Below are positions 61,408 to 62,467 of a DNA stretch of 62,467 bases, piece by piece (the stretch's first letter is position 1; each line of letters begins with the position of its first letter). Below the pieces are notes generated by a model. It had not been told where the DNA came from. It searched no databases and saw only the letters and a program-made list of their open reading frames with translations. The stretch is from Phycisphaerae bacterium (GTDB lineage Bacteria > Planctomycetota > Phycisphaerae > UBA1845): positions 1 through 62,467 of the forward strand of contig JAJDDQ010000015.1 of the NCBI GenBank assembly GCA_029260215.1, read 5' to 3'. Both the position numbers and the translations under genes were made by a program.

Positions 61408-62100
61408 CTAAATCCGATGCGGGGGTGCCCGAGGGCGAGAGGGGGCAGGCACAAAACAAGGCACAAAACGTAGCGCAGGTCGCCAGAGACACACGCCCGC
61501 GTCGCCAAGCTCAGCCACACACACTTGCCGCAGCGAACGAAACCGAACGCCGCTAAGCAAGGCAAGAATCAACGCACTCGTGTAGGCAACCACGAACGCG
61601 ATAAGGACATAACCAAGCAGTTGGCCAATCGCACCGACCAACCAACTATCACCCTGGGTAGCAGCCAGAAGCCCCCGGCTCAAACCCAGCGGCTGAAACA
61701 CCAGCTCCAGAAGCAACCAACCAACACTGAGCACAAACGGGCTGAACCCAATGGCCCGCGTCAGCGCCGCTCCGCCAAGTGCATAGGCCGCCGGTGCGGA
61801 TACCAGGACAACAAACGACGCCAGCGATGACGGTACAACGTCAACGACCGCTCCCGACCCAAAGAAGTAGAGCGATCCCCCCCATAAGGCACCGCTGACC
61901 GCCGCACCAAGGGGATTCTGCGTCTGAACCGCCCGAAGAAGCGGAACAAGCGCCAAACAGCCCAGCCAAGGCAAATCGCGCGTCGCCAAGGCATGCGCCA
62001 TCACGTACGCACCAGCCACCACGCAGACTAAAAGCCCGCAAGGCGGCCTATGAACGTTGGTTTTTTGGGGTAAAGACACCAATGCCGTCACGCTTCCCAC
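61408..62100 (-). CDS. Lnt-like membrane protein without the nitrilase domain
   Basis: A 230-aa polytopic membrane protein with about six hydrophobic segments. DLPWLGCLALVPLLRAVQ and AAVSGALWGGSLYFFG recall the N-terminal membrane part of apolipoprotein N-acyltransferase. The family's cytosol-facing nitrilase-type catalytic domain (about 270 residues with Glu-Lys-Cys) is completely missing. A terminator directly after the stop suggests that the short form is stable rather than recently broken. It may be a stand-alone membrane domain of other function or a long-decayed lnt. Start near 62100 without a strong ribosome site. Confidence 0.55.
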   Translation of the reverse strand: MGSVTALVSLPQKTNVHRPPCGLLVCVVAGAYVMAHALATRDLPWLGCLALVPLLRAVQTQNPLGAAVSGALWGGSLYFFGSGAVVDVVPSSLASFVVLVSAPAAYALGGAALTRAIGFSPFVLSVGWLLLELVFQPLGLSRGLLAATQGDSWLVGAIGQLLGYVLIAFVVAYTSALILALLSGVRFRSLRQVCVAELGDAGVCLWRPALRFVPCFVPAPSRPRAPPHRI

Positions 62101-62285
62101 CGCACACTGCCGTTACTGAGCCAATGCGCGGAACCCTCGGATCGACCCTACAGGTTATGAGGTGTACCAAAAAGCGGACCCCGGTGTCAAGCAACACCGC
62201 GAGAGTTGTGTGGAACGTGCAAATTAACGGAGCACGGACGTCACATTATGCCGTTTACACCGATTATGCCGCTCGAACACGGACG
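62101..62285. other. Intergenic region before the transposase remnant
   Basis: No gene recognised. GGTGT-CAAGCA-ACACC at about 62191-62206 can form a small hairpin. Confidence 0.4.
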
Positions 62286-62465
62286 TTATTGCGTCGTCCT
62301 ACAGCTCGCCAGCGGATGCGCATCGTGAAGCACACGTTGGACCTGGCCCAGCGCGATCTGTGGCTTGGAACGGTGTGTGATGTCTTCGGGAATGCCGGTT
62401 CGCTCCCGACGCACCCCGTCATTCGCCCAGCTTTCGGGAAGAAACAGTTCCCCGTCGAGCAGCGA
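62286..62465 (-). pseudogene. Transposase remnant (DDE/IS701-like), cut by the window end
   Basis: Reading on the minus strand from 62465 to a TAA at 62286 gives SLLDGELFLPESWANDGVRR, then TGIPEDITHRSKPQIALGQV, matching a conserved stretch of IS701-like DDE transposases. In intact proteins a catalytic Asp follows soon after; here the frame ends with unrelated residues and a stop. The start lies beyond the window. It is probably a degraded insertion sequence. Confidence 0.6.
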
Positions 62466-62467
62466 AT

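Noticed and set aside
1-62467. tRNA genes as an integration site for the integrase
   Set aside because: No cloverleaf with a GTTCRANNC-type arm was noticed near the integrase or island edges; a covariance-model search would be needed to be sure.

Overview
The window looks like a chromosomal segment of a Planctomycete, probably of the Phycisphaerae type. The evidence is a Tat-exported DUF1501 protein, a DUF1580 protein, an oversized multi-cassette UvrA, a long cysteine/aspartate-rich secreted protein ending in an IPT(L)-CTERM-like tail, and several proteins that match Planctomycete hypothetical families from memory. No rRNA or tRNA gene and no CRISPR array was seen. All assignments come from reading the sequence and from remembered family motifs; no database search was run.

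Positions 1 to about 33,100 are accessory DNA. The left edge has two copies of a 20-base repeat that resembles an IS21-type terminus. From 16,214 down to 1,233 the minus strand carries one tightly packed defence operon. Its order is tyrosine recombinase, RloC-like AAA ATPase with a zinc hook and a candidate anticodon-nuclease tail, HsdM, HsdS, an uncharacterised nuclease-like protein, HsdR, a small ORF, and a three-component ABC (ABC-3C) set of nuclease/CTD protein, middle component and DUF3732 ATPase. Diverging from it are an HExxH metallopeptidase and an overlapping partner gene (16,732-18,815).

A near-consensus promoter at 18,812 then starts a plus-strand operon: a 49-residue protein, a GrpE-like protein, a lid-less Hsp70, a von Willebrand A (vWA) protein, a membrane-anchored VirD4/TraG-type ATPase and a small membrane protein, closed by a strong terminator at 24,922. 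This gene set is the best candidate here for an undescribed system. The rest of the island (25.4-33.1 kb) holds two replication-relaxation-like winged-helix genes, DUF1580, a paralogous pair of small proteins, a frameshifted phage-type adenine methylase, a zinc-ribbon protein, an ArdC-like antirestriction protein, an AbiE-type toxin-antitoxin pair and an excisionase-like protein. It resembles a mobilisable or integrative element.

From about 33.2 kb onward the genes look chromosomal: a small secreted protein, etfA-etfB, a GNAT-like protein, a dGTPase overlapping a HIT hydrolase, and a lipoprotein. Next is an unusual uvrA locus in which a tandem double UvrA is split into a 658-aa ABC-I gene and a 1723-aa ABC-II/ABC-I/ABC-II gene. 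The roughly 1-kb segment between the halves holds a nucleotidyltransferase gene and the C-terminal remnant of a REP-associated (Y1) transposase, and is bracketed by inverted REP-like palindromes. After that come a CBM9/DOMON-like protein, a PilZ protein, DUF1501, nadA, hpt, a bacterial PH-domain protein, an orphan adenine methylase, an NAD-dependent epimerase, two hypothetical genes, the 1351-aa repeat protein, an Lnt-like membrane protein without its catalytic domain, and a transposase remnant cut by the window end.

The island pairs several anti-phage or anti-plasmid systems with genes typical of mobile elements (recombinase, coupling ATPase, antirestriction protein), so the defence cluster probably travels with the element. 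On the chromosomal side, dispersed hairpin repeats, two families with compensatory stem changes, indicate active or recent REP-type repeat spread.
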